Under the pieces are notes generated by a model, which was given only the letters and a program-made list of their open reading frames with translations, had not been told where the DNA came from and searched no databases. Shown one piece after another: positions 47,918-60,700 of a stretch of 64,000 bases of DNA. This stretch comes from Acanthamoeba castellanii str. Neff. Its lineage: Eukaryota > Discosea > Longamoebia > Acanthamoebidae. The stretch is taken from positions 190,959 to 254,958 of the forward strand of contig NW_004457466.1 in assembly GCF_000313135.1 (NCBI RefSeq), given 5' to 3'. A program made the translations under genes and the position numbers. Each line of letters opens with the position of its first letter. Position 1 is the first letter of the stretch.

Positions 47918-47937
47918 TGACGTGGCGCGTGACGTGG
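47918..47937. promoter_or_regulatory. Two TGACGTGG (UPRE-like) boxes upstream of UGGT
   Basis: TGACGTGG occurs at 47918-47925 and again at 47930-47937, a 12-base periodicity, 43-62 bases upstream of the UGGT start codon. The motif equals the animal unfolded-protein-response element bound by XBP1/ATF6-type bZIP factors. Both copies are on the plus strand, that is, reading CCACGTCA toward UGGT. Confidence 0.55.
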
Positions 47938-48029
47938 AGCAATAAACTGCGGACAGTCGACACTATTCAGATTATTCGAGCCATTTCTTTTTGCTTTTTT
48001 TTTCTTCAGCCGCAGGAGGTGTGTGGCGA

Positions 48030-50933
48030 TCACAGCTTGGCCTTGCCGCCAAGGGTGGCGCCCAGCTCGAAGGGGTGCTCCTGGGGCTTGCGTGTAGCCT
48101 GGCCAGTTGTGGTCGTCAGCAGAGTAAAAGATGGTCACAATGGGACATTTTGGTGGGAGGTGTGATGTACCGCTGTGTCGATCATGATGTTGACGATGGT
48201 GGGGCACTTCTGGGCCAGGGCGTCCCGCATGGCCGGCTCGATCTCCTCGGGTTTGGTCACATAGTAGCCCTTTCCGCCGAAAGCTTCGATCAGCTTCTCA
48301 TAGCGTGCTGCTCACAACCGAAGGAATGAGTCTCTTGTCTCTTCTCCAGAGGACGGCTGTGGTGATAAAAGACGTACCCTGGGGAGTGTAGACAAAGAAC
48401 GGTACGTTGGGCTTCTCAAAGCCGGACAGATCCTCGACGCCCATGCTGATGCCATTGTTGTTGATGATGACCGTACAGACATTGAGGCCATACCTGCACA
48501 TGGTCTGTATTTTTCCGTGCATGCCGCACAGATTAGTTCATTTGGCAGATGGAACGATTGGGGGAGGGGGCTGTTACCTCGATCTCCATGCCCGAGAAAC
48601 CAAAGGCAGAGTCGCCTTCGATGGCTACCACCTTCTTCCCAGGGTGGACGACCTGGGCGGCGATGGCAAAGCCCATGCCAACGCCCATCGTGCCCCACTA
48701 CAGAACGTAAAGCGGATGTGAGATGATATGCTCCGCAAAGTAGATCAAGTTATCAGTGTACACACCGTGCCGGCGTCAAGGCGATGACGAGGCAATCTGT
48801 TGTCAAAGATCGTACGACCGATGTCCATCGTGTTGGCGCCCTGATGGTAGTTGCGGGCACAGCGTCAATAAAAGGCAGCGAACCCATGGAGAACCGGACC
48901 AGCATATACCTCGGAGACGATGATGGCATCGTGGGGGAGAGTGTCGTGCACTCCCTTGAGAGCCCTATAATAGGACAGTGGCATCCGTTCATCAGCACAC
49001 AGCTTGGCGTTGACGGCCTTGTTCTTCGCCACCTTGTCATTCAGAGCGTTCCACCAAGGGCTCGCCTTCGGGAACTGGAAGGGGCTCTGCTCATGCGTTG
49101 CGTTCACGTATGCGGGATCGAATATGAGCGGAATAGCCCTAACATCCGCGTTTGCGTGAGGCTGCGGCTGCTATGTACCTTGGCGAGGAGATCGTTGAGC
49201 TGAGTCAGGACGGCCTTGATATCGCCAGCAAGGGCAACCTCGGCGCGAACAGAATTGTTCAGCTCTTCGGGCGCGATCTCCACCTGAGAAAGAGGCCTGT
49301 CAGCCACGGAAAGATTCGAGGCGTTCGCATAGAGCAGGCCACCGCACGTGAATGAACTTGACGTCCTTGTTGTAGCGGGGAGTCTGGCCAAAGTGCAGAA
49401 TCCAGTTCAGCCTGGCGCCTGCGGGAAGACGCACATTCTGGGCTGATCAGACGAAGCTCGGTCGAACGTGAACCGCGTAGAAGTGGAAGGTTACCGAGGA
49501 GGAGGATGACGTCAGCAGACTGCAGCGCGAGGTTGCGTGCGGCCGCAACGGACTGCGAGTGCTCATCGGACAGCACTCCCTTGCCCATCGGCGTGGGAAG
49601 GAACGGAAGGCCGGTCTTTTCGCTATTGTCCAAACAGAGAACTTGGTCAATGCGGCGCCAATCTTGCCTCACCACAACAACAACGGTTGGCTTGAACGTA
49701 CACAAAATGAGTGGCTTCCGCCTCAGCACGAGCGTAGGCAGTGCCCTGGTAGCAGAGGATACAAAAAAACCCTGTGAGTGCCGAATGCACGAAGCAGTGA
49801 AGCAAGAGCCGGGCACAGGCCGATTGGTACCTTTCCCACAATGACGAGCGGGTTCTTGGCAGTCTTGAGGAGCTCCAGAGCCGCACGGACGGACTTGGGG
49901 TCGGCGAAGGTCAGCGGAGGAGGCGGGACGGGACGCGGCAGCACCAGCTTGGACTCGTCCATCAAATCGTAGATCACCTCGGCCTGTGGGTGAATGGGCG
50001 GTCAGTAGACGTATGAAGAAGAAGAAAGATGGCAACAAGGGCGTGGGGGGGGTACAGGCAGCTCAACATAGGTCGGCCCGGGCCTGCCATACATAGCCAC
50101 ACGGATAGCCTACGCGACGTTCGAAGAAGCGGCTGTTAAGGCACGGAGGAGCAATGAGGAAAGTTGCCAGGGCTTCACCTTTTCGATGTAGAAGGGCACA
50201 CGAGCAAGGGATTCGGCCCTGCAGGCCATCTTGACGTAGGGCCTCACGGTTTCGATTTGCGGCGCTTCCTGGAGAAGTGCGAGAGTGGAGCTGATCAGCA
50301 AAATCGTGTATGACCGATCGATGCAAGACCAAAAGCGAGGAGGCCAACCTGGAATCCGCCCATTTCGCTGTGGTCTGTCGAGGTGGCGCCACCGATGAGG
50401 ACCATCGGCCAACAGTTGGCCCATGCATTGCCCAAGCCGGCCAGCGCGTGCACCACGCCCGGACCCGACACGGCCAAACACACAGCGGGACGTCCCGTCA
50501 TGTAGCCCGCAGCGCCCGCTGTTCGTCACAAGATATCACACCAATGAGATAACTTCCCGAAAGCCCGCTGCCCGTGTCGCACGTGCTTCACGATATCACG
50601 TTCTTTGAAGCTCATGTGGCGTGCCACCTCACGCGTACCAGGGGGTAATTTGGTGGATATTATTTTATGTCACAAGGGCGTGGTGGGTGGGGAGGGTACC
50701 AGCATAGCTGGCGGCTTGCTCATTGCGGAAGGACCAGAAGTGAATGCCCTCGGCTTGTGCCATCATGGCGATGTTGGTCACCGGCCGCCCAACAACACCA
50801 AACTGGTATTTAAAAAGAGGTTTGTGGTTGAGTGCTTTGGGTTCACAAGTGCGCGAGTGTCTCGCAGGGTGCGCACCACATCGGTGACCTCGAGTGCCTT
50901 CAACGTGCGCGCGACCACTGCTGCTCCTTCCAT
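48030..50933 (-). CDS. HACL1: 2-hydroxyacyl-CoA lyase (peroxisomal, ThDP-dependent)
   Basis: Thiamine-diphosphate enzyme that cleaves 2-hydroxyacyl-CoA in fatty-acid alpha-oxidation; oxalyl-CoA decarboxylase is a close relative. The N-terminal domain starts [20 protein letters not shown], with RNEQAASYA (the glutamate that activates the cofactor) and [20 protein letters not shown]. The middle domain contains [18 protein letters not shown], and the C-terminal ThDP/Mg motif is [20 protein letters not shown] followed by NNNGI. It ends in GGKAKL; the tripeptide AKL is a PTS1 peroxisome-import signal. [11 protein letters not shown] is typical of HACL rather than acetolactate synthase. About 13 exons, ATG at 50933. 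It lies in tandem with UGGT and diverges from the phosphatase gene. Confidence 0.93.
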
Positions 50934-51158
50934 CTTGTTGTGGTGTGCTCTTGTAGCGGCGATTTTGTAAGTTGTGGTTTCGTTCTCTGCTTTTTCGTTT
51001 TTGTTTTTTGTATTTTCTCTTGAATTTTCTTTTTCTTTTATGAGTTGGCCAACGAATTTTGGTGAGCTTTCTTGTTCGGTTTCCTTTGTCTTGGCGGTTG
51101 GGCAAAGATCGAACGCAACGAGGCACTCGCGATACAAGATCAACAAGAGAGCCACGTC

Positions 51159-54100
51159 ATGTTGGGAGATGGAGATGGAGCCGGGCAGGGCAACTCCAAT
51201 CAGGCACTACCTGCAATATTGGGCGAGGAATCCAACCAATCTCTGAGGGAGAGCACCGATGTTGAAGAGGAGATCGAAGGAGGAGGATTGAACGAGAACG
51301 GAAGCTTCGATGATCAAGAGGACGATGAGGTGTTGGAATTCGATGTCCAGCGCAAGAGTCTGCCCAATTTCATGGGCGAGTCGATCGCCAATCCCTACAG
51401 CCTTCTCATCAATCAGACGTTGGGCCGCCTTACCATCGTCAAGAAGGCCAAATGGAATCGCCGGTATGACGTCAAGCTCATCGAGAAAGTTGAACTGGCC
51501 TGCGAGAATGCACGATTGCTCCACATCGAATGGAAGAAAGACCTGGTGGCCCAAGATCTGTCGCCCCAGTCCCGTGTCCCCATCCACAAGAGACACTCCT
51601 ACATCTTCGCCTCAGCTCACGGTTCGTAGTTGTTTTATTTTATTATTATTATTGATTAATACATTCCAATAATACAACCTGACCGTGTGTGGCGTGTGCA
51701 GAGCGCCAGCAGTTCTACGAAGCGACCTTGCATGCCATGTTCAAGCGCGGCAGCCTTTCTGTCCCTCCGTTGGATATCACCGAAGACGTACGCATTCCTC
51801 TTGCAATTTGCATGCACACGGACCGTGTGTTGCCGTGCTGCGACTGAACAGCATGCAACGCCAACAGAAGACACTGTACCACGAGAAGTGTCCATCTTCA
51901 TCGGAACCTGGAACATGGGTGCGCATTGCCTGCACCCCGTCACCTCTCGCTCGCCCGAGAGACTCTCGTGGTAATCCTCTTTCGCACGCGTGACTCTTCA
52001 CTGTAGGCTTGGCACCACCGCCGGCCTCGCTGGACGCGTGGGTGCCTAAGGACAAGTACGACATCTACTTCATCGGATTCCAGGAGTCCGGTTGGACCTC
52101 TGGCGCCAAGATACCGCAGACGCAAATCCTGTCCTACATGTGGGACACTCGTACGGCCCCCCATACCTACTTAATGTTTGCTGTCGATGCTGAGCGCTGC
52201 CCACTACCTGTACGACCCAACAGAGGAGCAGGAGGTGCTGTTTGGTGGACTGCAAAAGCTTCTCGGACCTGGCTACGTGCGATACGCTCAGCGAAGGTAC
52301 TGCTCTTGCTATAGGGCCACCCCTCTGATAGGTGGATGACTTACCAATGAGTGCGCGCCTGCAGCTTGTGGCAGATGCGATATGTGCTGTTCGTACGCGC
52401 GGAGCACGTATCCAGCATATCAAACCTCCAGGTACCCTTCGCGTGCCACATGCACACATACACACGCGCGCACGAGTGAGGCTAACGAACGAATACGGGA
52501 ACAGGGCAACATGTTCACCACGGGCGTGGGCGGAATAGTAGGTGACAAGGGCGCACTGGGGATCAGCCTTCAGTTCAACCACACCAGCATCTGCTTCGTA
52601 CCCAGCCTTTCTTCTCTCGCACGCCTTATACCCCCTTTACTCATTTTTTTTTTTTTTTGCTCCTCTCTATCCTTGTCCCACAGCTCACGTGCCACTTGGC
52701 ACCCCACGAAGGGGGCTGGCTAACTCGCAACGCCCACGTCCAAGCTATCGCCCACGGCCTCCAACTCGGAACGCAGGTGCGTAGCCTGTGCTCGCCTCAT
52801 AATTTGTCGAATGAAGCCTTACATTGGCTCGATTGCTCACGCCGCCGCAGGAGATTCCTTGCGATCTGACGAATCGCTTCGATTACATGTTCTGGAGCGG
52901 TGATCTCAACTACCGCATCTCCCTACCACGGTACGCTCCGTCCGTTCTCGTCTACTCCCCCGCAACCACTTACGTGGCCCACGACCCGGACCGGGGGTCG
53001 CGTATATATTTACAGGGACAAGGTGCTGGAGCTGATCGAGAAGGAGGACTGGGAGGCGCTCAAGAAGCACGACCAGCTGCTCAACGAAAAGGTCAAGGGC
53101 AATTGCTTCGTGGGTTTCCATGAGGGCGACCTTAACTTCCGCCCCACGTATCGCTACAACCGGGGCGATCGCACATACAGCACGCAGAAGATGCGCACCC
53201 CGTCTTGGACCGATAGGTGCGGTGCTCTTCTCGCACGCACTACGCGACCCTGATCCATTGTGCTGATTGATGTCATCTGGTTGCACGGCGCAGGGTGCTG
53301 TGGAAAAGTCTGCCGGGGCTCAAGGCCAAGCTCACTGCGTATGGCTGCAGCGATGAGATCACCACCAGGTGCCGTGAAATGCCCAACCGCCGGCTGTTTG
53401 CTTTTTTATTGACATGTTCGGGGCACATGCAGCGATCACTCGCCAGTCTACGCCGCATTCGAGGTGGACACGCTGCGACTCATACCCACTCAGCCTATCC
53501 CGCGCGAGATCCCCCTCAAGTACACCATCGTCATCACCGACTTGTGGGCCAAGGTCACTCTCCTCCCCTCTCTTCCCTTCTCGTTCTACTTGCGCACGTG
53601 CCGGTGGTGAATGATGAGCTCACACGGGGCGTTGGCTGACGACAGGGCCTGATTCACAAGTTTGAGGTCAAAAAAATCGAGGACGACATGAAGCGACGAG
53701 AAGAGGAGCGCAAAAAGCGGCTTCACAAGATGGCCGAACAGGTACGGACCAGCCGCGCTATCTACTGATCTGTCGTATCCTACTCCTCACCGCAACGGCC
53801 CACCCGCCACGTGGTAGGCCAAGCAACCGGCATCAGCGGCGGAGGGGGGCATGCTGGGCCAGGTGGGCAACTGGTGGTCGTCCTGGTGGGGCGCCAAGCC
53901 GGGTGCCGCCTCGACCCAGCCGGCCCAAAGACCTCCTGAGGGCAACCCACCGCCGCCCGCTGGGGAGAGCGGTGACGGAGCGCAAGTGGAGGTGCCGGCG
54001 GACCCCGAAAGCGAGAGCCGCAACGGGCCGGGCGGAGACCCGATCCCGGACAGCAACGACACGAGAGGGGAGGGGACGGAGAGTGAAGCGAGCAAACCCG

Positions 54101-55415
54101 TGGTGGAGGAGAAGGAGGCGAACGGCGAAGAGGCCCCGGAGAGCAGCGACCCGTCCACCGCAGACGGCCAACACACAGAGACGAAGGAGGCGGAGCCTTG
54201 CAGACGTGAGGAAGAGAAGGAAGAAGAGGAGAAAGAGGACCGGGAGAGCGAAGAACAAACCGCCGAGTATGAGGGCAACGGCAAGGAGACCGCTTCGGCC
54301 GACACCGAGGAGGTGGAGGAGGGTCTCGTGAGCCGGGACGTGTTCTTGGGTCCCGCCGTGTACATGCGGGTACTCGCCACCGAGCCCGCATTGATGCGCA
54401 GCTTTTGTGTCCTTAAAGTGTTGTTTGTGCTAACAACCAGTTTTCGTGCTGCGCAGGAGGAGGAGGTGCCGATCGCACCTTACATCTGCTTCGCTGGCGC
54501 GTCTCTCGACGGTCTGAAGCGGACGCCTGCTGTTGGCTACGTACGCCCCCGTGCGCACTCGTACCTGGCACGGTCATTGACCTTTTACTGATTGCGGTCG
54601 GCCGGAACATAGACGCGCAACCCTGTGTGGCGAGACGGGGAGGTGCCCAGGCTGCGGTCCTTCATCAACAGCAAGGAGTGGCTGAGTCTGCAGTACATAA
54701 CTCTCGTGGTGCGCGATGAATCGTTTTGGAGCGGCTCCTACGACGACATGGGTACCCTCCCCTTTCTCGCCGCGTTGCGTTGTAGCGTCTCCTAATTGGA
54801 CCACCACGTGCAGGCCAAGCGGTGATTCCGTTGCGTGAGGCGTGCGGAGAGCGCCCGGTGCCGTTCTCCATGCCGCTGCTCTACGAGGGCAAGCCGCAGG
54901 GCGTGGTGAGCGGCAAGATCCACGTCGTGATCGACGGCATGCAGGTCTCTTCGGCCCAGATCTCGCCGCGCTACCTCTCTGCTGCCTCGCCCACCAACGG
55001 CAACTCACCTCTCTCGGGCGGTGCCTCGCCGCCCGGCACGGTGTCATCGCGCACTCTGCCATTCACTTCGTCGGTGCCCTTCGCCAGCTCGTCGCCCTCG
55101 TCACCATCTTCATCACTGATGATCCAGCGAGCCCACACGGTCACCCCCAACACATCATCTGCCTCCATCCCTATCTCGATGTCGGTCCCCGTCGGCGGCG
55201 GCGCTGCCTCTGCGGCGGGGTCAATCTCGCCGTCTTTCCTCCCCTTCCCTTCGCCGCCGTCGACGTCGTCGTCTCCTGCCGACCTCCCGTCGCACTTGCC
55301 GATGGCTCGAAAGCGGTCCTCGTCAAATCCCCTGTCGGTGGCTCGAGCGAAGTCCACCTTCCACATCACCGACCTTGTGGGCTCGCCAGCGACGACAAAG
55401 GAACCAAGCGAATAA
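51159..55415 (+). CDS. Inositol polyphosphate 5-phosphatase with PH-like and C2-like domains (SHIP-like)
   Basis: Phosphoinositide 5-phosphatase. After an acidic leader (ATG 51159), a PH-like domain is suggested by ARLLHIEWKKDL and HSYIFASAHERQQFYEATLH. The catalytic domain has FIGTWNM, YDIYFIGFQES, VGDKGALGISLQFN, CHLAPHEGGWLTRN, FDYMFWSGDLNYRI, TPSWTDRVLWKSLPG and SDHSPVYAAFEV, all the metal- and phosphate-binding motifs. Next comes a charged helix (KIEDDMKRREEERKKRLHKM) and an acidic Glu/Pro-rich insert of about 180 residues. The C-terminal C2-like domain is PYICFAGASL, TRNPVWRDGEVPRL, ITLVVRDESFWSGSYDD and GQAVIPLREA, with a Ser/Pro-rich tail. The stop codon overlaps AATAAA. The order recalls SHIP-type enzymes without an SH2 domain. 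Confidence 0.92.
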
Positions 55416-55416
55416 A
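55411..55416 (+). terminator. AATAAA overlapping the phosphatase stop codon
   Basis: The stop TAA (55413-55415) sits inside AATAAA (55411-55416). If this is the poly(A) signal, the 3' untranslated region would be only a few tens of bases. Confidence 0.45.
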
Positions 55417-55652
55417 TGTTGGTCTTTAGATCTGCAGTTTTACGATGACACAAAACTGGCAGCGGCGAGTGCGACCTTGCTCCGTTCTCGTTTGAATGGA
55501 ATCCAGTGATACGATCACCTGATTTAAAAAACCCCAATCAAATGACGGAAGAATTGCTGGTTGATAGACGAGAAAGATCTGATGCGCAATGCTGTGCACA
55601 TCCGATATGTTCATTTATCTAAATCCTTACAACGCTTCCGCCGCTGCTATCC

Positions 55653-55883
55653 TCACGCCCTCTCGAGTGGCTCGATAAGAATCACGCTGTTCCCTCGGAT
55701 CACCACCATGCCGAGCTCGTTCTTCTCGGTGCTCGAGACCTCCTCCACGGTGTCCTCCAGGACCAGATTCATAAATTGGTCGAAGCCGCGAAGAATGCCC
55801 GACACTCGTCGATTCGCGTTGAGCCTGATGGCAAGCTTCTTGTCCATGTAGCGCCTCAGATCGGGACCGACAGCCTTGCTCAT
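55653..55883 (-). CDS. SNRPG: Small nuclear ribonucleoprotein G (SmG)
   Basis: Single-exon 76-residue Sm-fold protein of the spliceosomal heptamer ring. [20 protein letters not shown] leads into the Sm1 motif ([18 protein letters not shown]) and the Sm2 motif ([17 protein letters not shown]). The RGN triplet contacts U-rich snRNA. It matches human SmG along its full length. It diverges from PCNA, with 392 bases between the two ATGs. Confidence 0.97.
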   Translation of the reverse strand: MSKAVGPDLRRYMDKKLAIRLNANRRVSGILRGFDQFMNLVLEDTVEEVSSTEKNELGMVVIRGNSVILIEPLERA

Positions 55884-55999
55884 TGTTGATGTTGTGGGGC
55901 GATCGAAATTCTAATGATCACTGCGGCCGCAGAGAGAAAAAGTAAGGAAAAAGCCGCATTCCAGGCCACACATTCTGACATTTAATATCGTTTGGATAA

Positions 56000-57220
<1,221 letters not shown>

Positions 57221-57389
57221 ACAACAACAAACGCGCCAAAAGCGAGACGAGACGGAGCCAGCAGCAAAAGAGTTTTGACCAGCAAACGAATAAGCTTTCA
57301 AGGAGGACAAGTGATTGTTCTCCTTTGTACGTAACACACATCATTCACATTAAATGCCTTTCATTCGATTTTACTCTTCCTCGTCCACG

Positions 57390-57590
57390 TTACACCCGAT
57401 CTTTCTTGTTCGTCTGGCGTGGATCCACAGGCTTGACGTAGCCAATGCGCTCGGCGACCGTCGGCGATCTTTCCGGCGCCGAAACCTGGGGGGCGTCTTC
57501 CTCCTCCTCTTCCTGTTGTCGTTGTGCCTGCTTGAAATCTTCGAGATCTTCTGGGCCAAGCTCGATCTTGTTCGGCTTAGGGCGCAGCAT
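57390..57590 (-). CDS. CDC26: Anaphase-promoting complex subunit CDC26 (APC12)
   Basis: Single-exon 66-residue protein. MLRPKPNKIELGPEDLEDFK matches the N-terminal peptide of CDC26, which inserts into the TPR groove of APC6/CDC16. A Gln/Glu run follows, then AERIGYVKPVDPRQ, comparable to the RIGYKP motif of animal CDC26. The gene is small enough to be missed by automatic annotation. It diverges from the HORMA gene with 141 bases between ATGs. Confidence 0.85.
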   Translation of the reverse strand: MLRPKPNKIELGPEDLEDFKQAQRQQEEEEEDAPQVSAPERSPTVAERIGYVKPVDPRQTNKKDRV

Positions 57591-57616
57591 CTTGTGGTGT
57601 ACGCGTGTTGTTGTCT

Positions 57617-57624
57617 TTTCGCGC
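57617..57624 (+). promoter_or_regulatory. E2F-type element in the CDC26/HORMA divergent promoter
   Basis: TTTCGCGC, within TTTTCGCGCC, is an exact TTTSSCGC match. It lies 27 bases from the CDC26 ATG and 108 bases from the HORMA gene ATG. Confidence 0.5.
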
Positions 57625-57731
57625 CTTTTCTCCCCCGAGTTGCCTGCCTTTCAAATTGGGCCGGGTCACTGCTCGGCCGCGTGTAGAAGGTCATTTCACG
57701 TTCGCCGCTACGCACCGAACACACCAACAAC

Positions 57732-60700
57732 ATGGTGCGCAGCTTTCCTTCACGTACGCTTTCGAGCTCTTGGCTGACCGACTATGTCCACGCACAGAGT
57801 ACCGTGAAGCTCGCAACAGAGACCCCGACCGAGGTGCAGTCCCTGGTACGTCTTTCCCCGCCACCTTGTACTACGCTCGTCGAAGGCTGAAGCTCTATTT
57901 TCCTCAGAGTCTGATGCGAAACCTACTGCGCGTACGTAGCTCCCGTCTTACTACTAACTACTCACTTGACCACTCACCGCCTTTCGCGTAGACTGCAATC
58001 AGTAGCATCAGCTACCTCCGGTATGTACCCACCTCCACGCCTTTGCTTTCGGAGTCACTCACGCGCGCGCTACTTTCCTCGGCAGCCATCTCTTTCCTGA
58101 AGGTACGAAGGAAGCCGCACAAAGTACAACCCCCTCCTGCTCACTTTCTTCGGGTTCCGTGGCAGACTGCTTCGCCGACAAAAGCTTGGCCGGCATCCAC
58201 ATCAAGAGCCTCCTGCCCCAAAACGGAGAGGTACGTTTGTTCGACATTCACGCAAACGTAAGTAGAAGGAGATTAACGCGAGCTTCACTCGTCAGGCAGC
58301 GACTCTGTGCAAATGGTACGTCATCACAACGCGTTAACGCGTCGTACCTTGTTGCTCACACTCTAGCGATTCTCCGTCGATGGTGCTTGTTGCAGGCTCG
58401 AAGGTACGACATCTTTCTGGTGAAAATATGAGGGAGCAAGCGTTGACCTTTCCTACTACTTCAGAGGGCGTATTTGAGGCACTCTCCCGCAAGTACCTGC
58501 GGTAAGTACACCCGATCCTGTTCCCAATCAGTACCTACTGATTCGCTTCGTTCTTCGCTGTAGGGCATTGGTACGTACAATGCGCCGCGCCTTGTCTGGT
58601 CCGCTGTAGCTGACCTAACCTCTGCTCGGCATATGGCTCTGAACGAAGATCTTCGGCATCTACCTCGTACTGCTCCTACTCGATGTAACCCGCAACCCGT
58701 ACAGACTGTAACACTTTGTTTTCCCAGGATCCGGAGAAGGAGAACACTCTCATCGAGTGCTACAACTGTGCGCCCACTTCGTTCAATCTTGGCATGATGC
58801 GTAGCTCGACTAACACTAAATACTGCGCTTCCAGTCCGGTTCGTGTATCAGAACGAGGACATCGTCATGAAGCTCAGCCAAACCGAAGGTGGGGCCAAGA
58901 AGAATAAGCTTGACATCCGATCCAACAAGTACAGCAAAGACGAAATCAAACGCGCAGTACGTTCGGACTCTTGCACATTGTGAATAATGATAGAACCCAT
59001 GCTTACTCAATAATATTCTATGTCCAGACTGTAGCTTGTCTTCGCAACTTGGTACGATCGCATTAAGGTCATGCATGCGCTCCCGTTGTTGGTCTCACCT
59101 CCGATCGCTTTCAGGTCCAGCTGTCGCAAACGCTCAAGCCCTTGCCAGCAACCGAGCGTTACCTCCAGATGAAGTACGCATTCTCACATACCCGATCAAC
59201 GTTGTAGAAAACCCACCAGCTCTACCGGTACTTGCAGGATCCTCTACTACGACAAGGTCACCCCGGTCGAGTACGAGCCGAAGTACTTCAAGCAAGCGAC
59301 TTGGGAAGAACCCTTCGTCTTCGATTCGTCGCCAGGTAAAGTCTTTACGTCCCGTGGCGTCGTTGCGTGTCATTACTCAGGCCATGCCCTTTACAGTCAA
59401 GATCAAGGTGGGCGAGATTGCTACGCCCTATCACACCCTTTCGATGAGGCTGAGAACGGTACTTTTTTTAAGTCGCTAATCTGATCAGAACAAGCCTCAC
59501 CACAACACGCACCAGACCGTCGATCTGTTCGAAGATGACGGGGAAGGTGAGCGCACCATGCCGGCGGAGAAAACTGGCGCAAAGTACAACGTCGAAATGA
59601 GCTCCTCGGATGAAGAGGAAGGTGCGCACGAGCAAGATCATGATCTACACCCACTATTGCTTAATCCTTCTTCACGCTGCAGAAGACTCCTCCGATCCTG
59701 ATTGCGAGGAGGAAGAGAAGCCTGATGAGGATGAGCAGTATGCGGCCGTCAAAGCGGCAGTCGAGGCTGCCGGTGTTTGCAAACTGTCCTTCATCAAGAC
59801 CCAGTTCCCGAAACTGGCCGACCAAGCGATCAACCGTACGATCATCGCTCACAGGCCAGCAGACAGATATATTGACCCGCCTCTCTCTACTCACCGAATC
59901 ACAGGCTTCTTGGTTCGGATGGTCCAGGACAAGGTTCTCCAACTGCAGGACGGGGAGTACAAGATCTTTGCCCAGCCCCCGCCCGCCCGCTCTCCAGTGC
60001 TCGTTGGTTCACCCGCTCCGTCAAGCTCGCCTACGCCGCGTTCTCCCTCGCCTTCCTCCACGGCTATTCCAGAGGAGATCTACAAAGCGTACCACCACCT
60101 CTCCTTTCCACGCGTGATGATCTCATCCTAATAGGCACCTATCGCCTCTTCTCTTTCCATCTCCGCAGAGCCCTCAAGGCGCTGTCCAGCGAGGATTTCA
60201 TGACCGCTCAGAAGTTGCGCTCGCTGGTACCTAAAGCCTTCGTCCGCAGAGAATGCACTGCACTAACCGCCCTCTTCTTTCTCCCCACGCTACTAGTTGG
60301 GCCTAAGCAAAGTCAGCACGAATGTGGCCAGGGTACTCTCACCTTTGTTTGCCCTCTCTCTCTTGCACTTACCCGCTTCGATCGCAATCGCCGTGGCACG
60401 CCACCAGGACATCCTGCGCAGACTGCAGGACGAGGGGTTCATCAGCCGCACGATCAGTGGCAATAAGGGTACACGCGCATGGGCCTTGCGGGCGTGAGAA
60501 GTCCTCCTCACACCGGTTGGGGGTTCACCTCCGGTGTGACTTGCAGGGCGCAGGGTGGTGCGGCACCAGGCCACCGACTCTGCTGGCGAGAAGCCTGCCG
60601 GACCTGCGAGCCCGCGAGTCAAGGTACCCTAAGCTTTACCGCCTTCGTTTTTCATTCTTTCCCCTCCGGCCTCGGATCTTCGCTCTTTCGCAGCTTCGCC

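Noticed and set aside
54842..55429. Alternative plus-strand frame of 195 codons over the phosphatase C-terminus
   Set aside because: The neighbouring frame continues the C2-like domain (PFSMPLLYEGKPQG) and the stop before AATAAA; the alternative is low-complexity.
57754..57797. Candidate 44-base GTACG...CACAG intron at the start of the HORMA gene
   Set aside because: Removing it puts the next conserved segment (VKLATETPTEVQSL) out of frame; reading through keeps the HORMA frame.
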